The position numbers and the translations under genes are program-made. Below the pieces are notes generated by a model. That model saw only the letters and a list, made by a program, of their open reading frames with translations. It had not been told where the DNA came from and did no database searches. DNA of 64,000 nt from Nectonema munidae (taxonomy: Eukaryota; Nematomorpha; Nectonematoida; Nectonematidae), in contig JAUIRK010000739.1 of assembly GCA_030549495.1 (NCBI GenBank), forward strand, positions 18,501-82,500. Direction: 5' to 3'. Positions 63,785 to 64,000 of the stretch are shown one piece after another (positions within the stretch are counted from its first letter, which is position 1; each line of letters opens with the position of its first letter).

Positions 63785-64000
63785 CATACGATAATATAAC
63801 GAATCCTTCATAAATTTTCTATAAATTAATACTTTTTTCACTCAAATTTACGATATAAAATATGATTTTAGAATCTTTTTTTTGAGACCATCAACAAGGG
63901 TCGTTTGGTAGAGCGGCATTGTTTTTCTCCTATGGATGCCACCATGAAAATTTTTGGATTCATTATCCATATTAATGAAATGATGATTATTATCCCAGCT

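Noticed and set aside
63900-63960. TTTGGTAGAGCGGCATTG resembling a tRNA A box
   Set aside because: No B box at the proper distance before the window ends.

Overview
The window is animal nuclear DNA, not bacterial, archaeal or viral: genes are split by GT-AG introns, base composition is strongly AT-rich, and the sequence between exons is crowded with DNA transposons, LINE fragments, a Penelope-like element and short inverted-repeat elements. The mix (ZBED5/FAM200-like hAT, piggyBac, FLYWCH-type MULE, CR1-like LINE ends) and an arthropod-style ZP-domain gene suggest an arthropod; a repeat-rich copepod such as a sea louse would fit, but that is inference. Coordinates were worked out by eye; exon edges were checked by splice consensus, reading phase and codon counts.

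Two host genes were recovered, both on the minus strand. (1) Positions 7647-19977: a ZP (zona pellucida) domain membrane protein, nine phase-compatible exons, 722 residues from the first methionine found. It has a Lys/Glu-rich N-terminal extension, a complete-looking ZP-N/ZP-C module, a basic furin-like site and one C-terminal membrane segment. Its signal peptide was not found, so the 5' end is probably further upstream. (2) Positions 32791-59371: glycogen phosphorylase, 16 exons giving an uninterrupted 851-residue protein with the regulatory serine, the glycine-rich loop and the pyridoxal-phosphate lysine motif all present. One intron is about 13.1 kb and another about 5.1 kb, and both are filled by transposons.

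Layout: 0.2-1.5 kb, eroded Penelope-like element; 2.0-3.4 kb, broken hAT transposase; 3.5-4.1 kb, CR1-like LINE 3' end; 5.65-6.06 kb, short hAT element with perfect 8-bp target duplication; 7.6-20 kb, ZP gene, with inverted-repeat elements and another LINE end in its introns; 20.7-21.9 kb, hAT element with perfect 8-bp target duplication; 22-32 kb, no convincing gene but several short elements, a CpG-rich island (24.24-24.64 kb) and a 90-bp direct repeat; 32.8-59.4 kb, glycogen phosphorylase. Its intron 3 holds a triple nest (unclassified repetitive element, with a piggyBac in it, with a BED-finger hAT at the piggyBac end). Its intron 2 holds two more piggyBac remnants and a hAT split by a FLYWCH MULE. 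59.6-64 kb: LINE scraps, a tRNA-like SINE candidate and a hAT short element with perfect target duplication.

No complete new biological system was found. The points most worth following are the ZP protein with its unusual lysine-rich extension and missing signal peptide, the datable nested insertions, a TTAA-flanked short element family with three copies in the window, and MULE-type inverted repeats built from short iterated modules.
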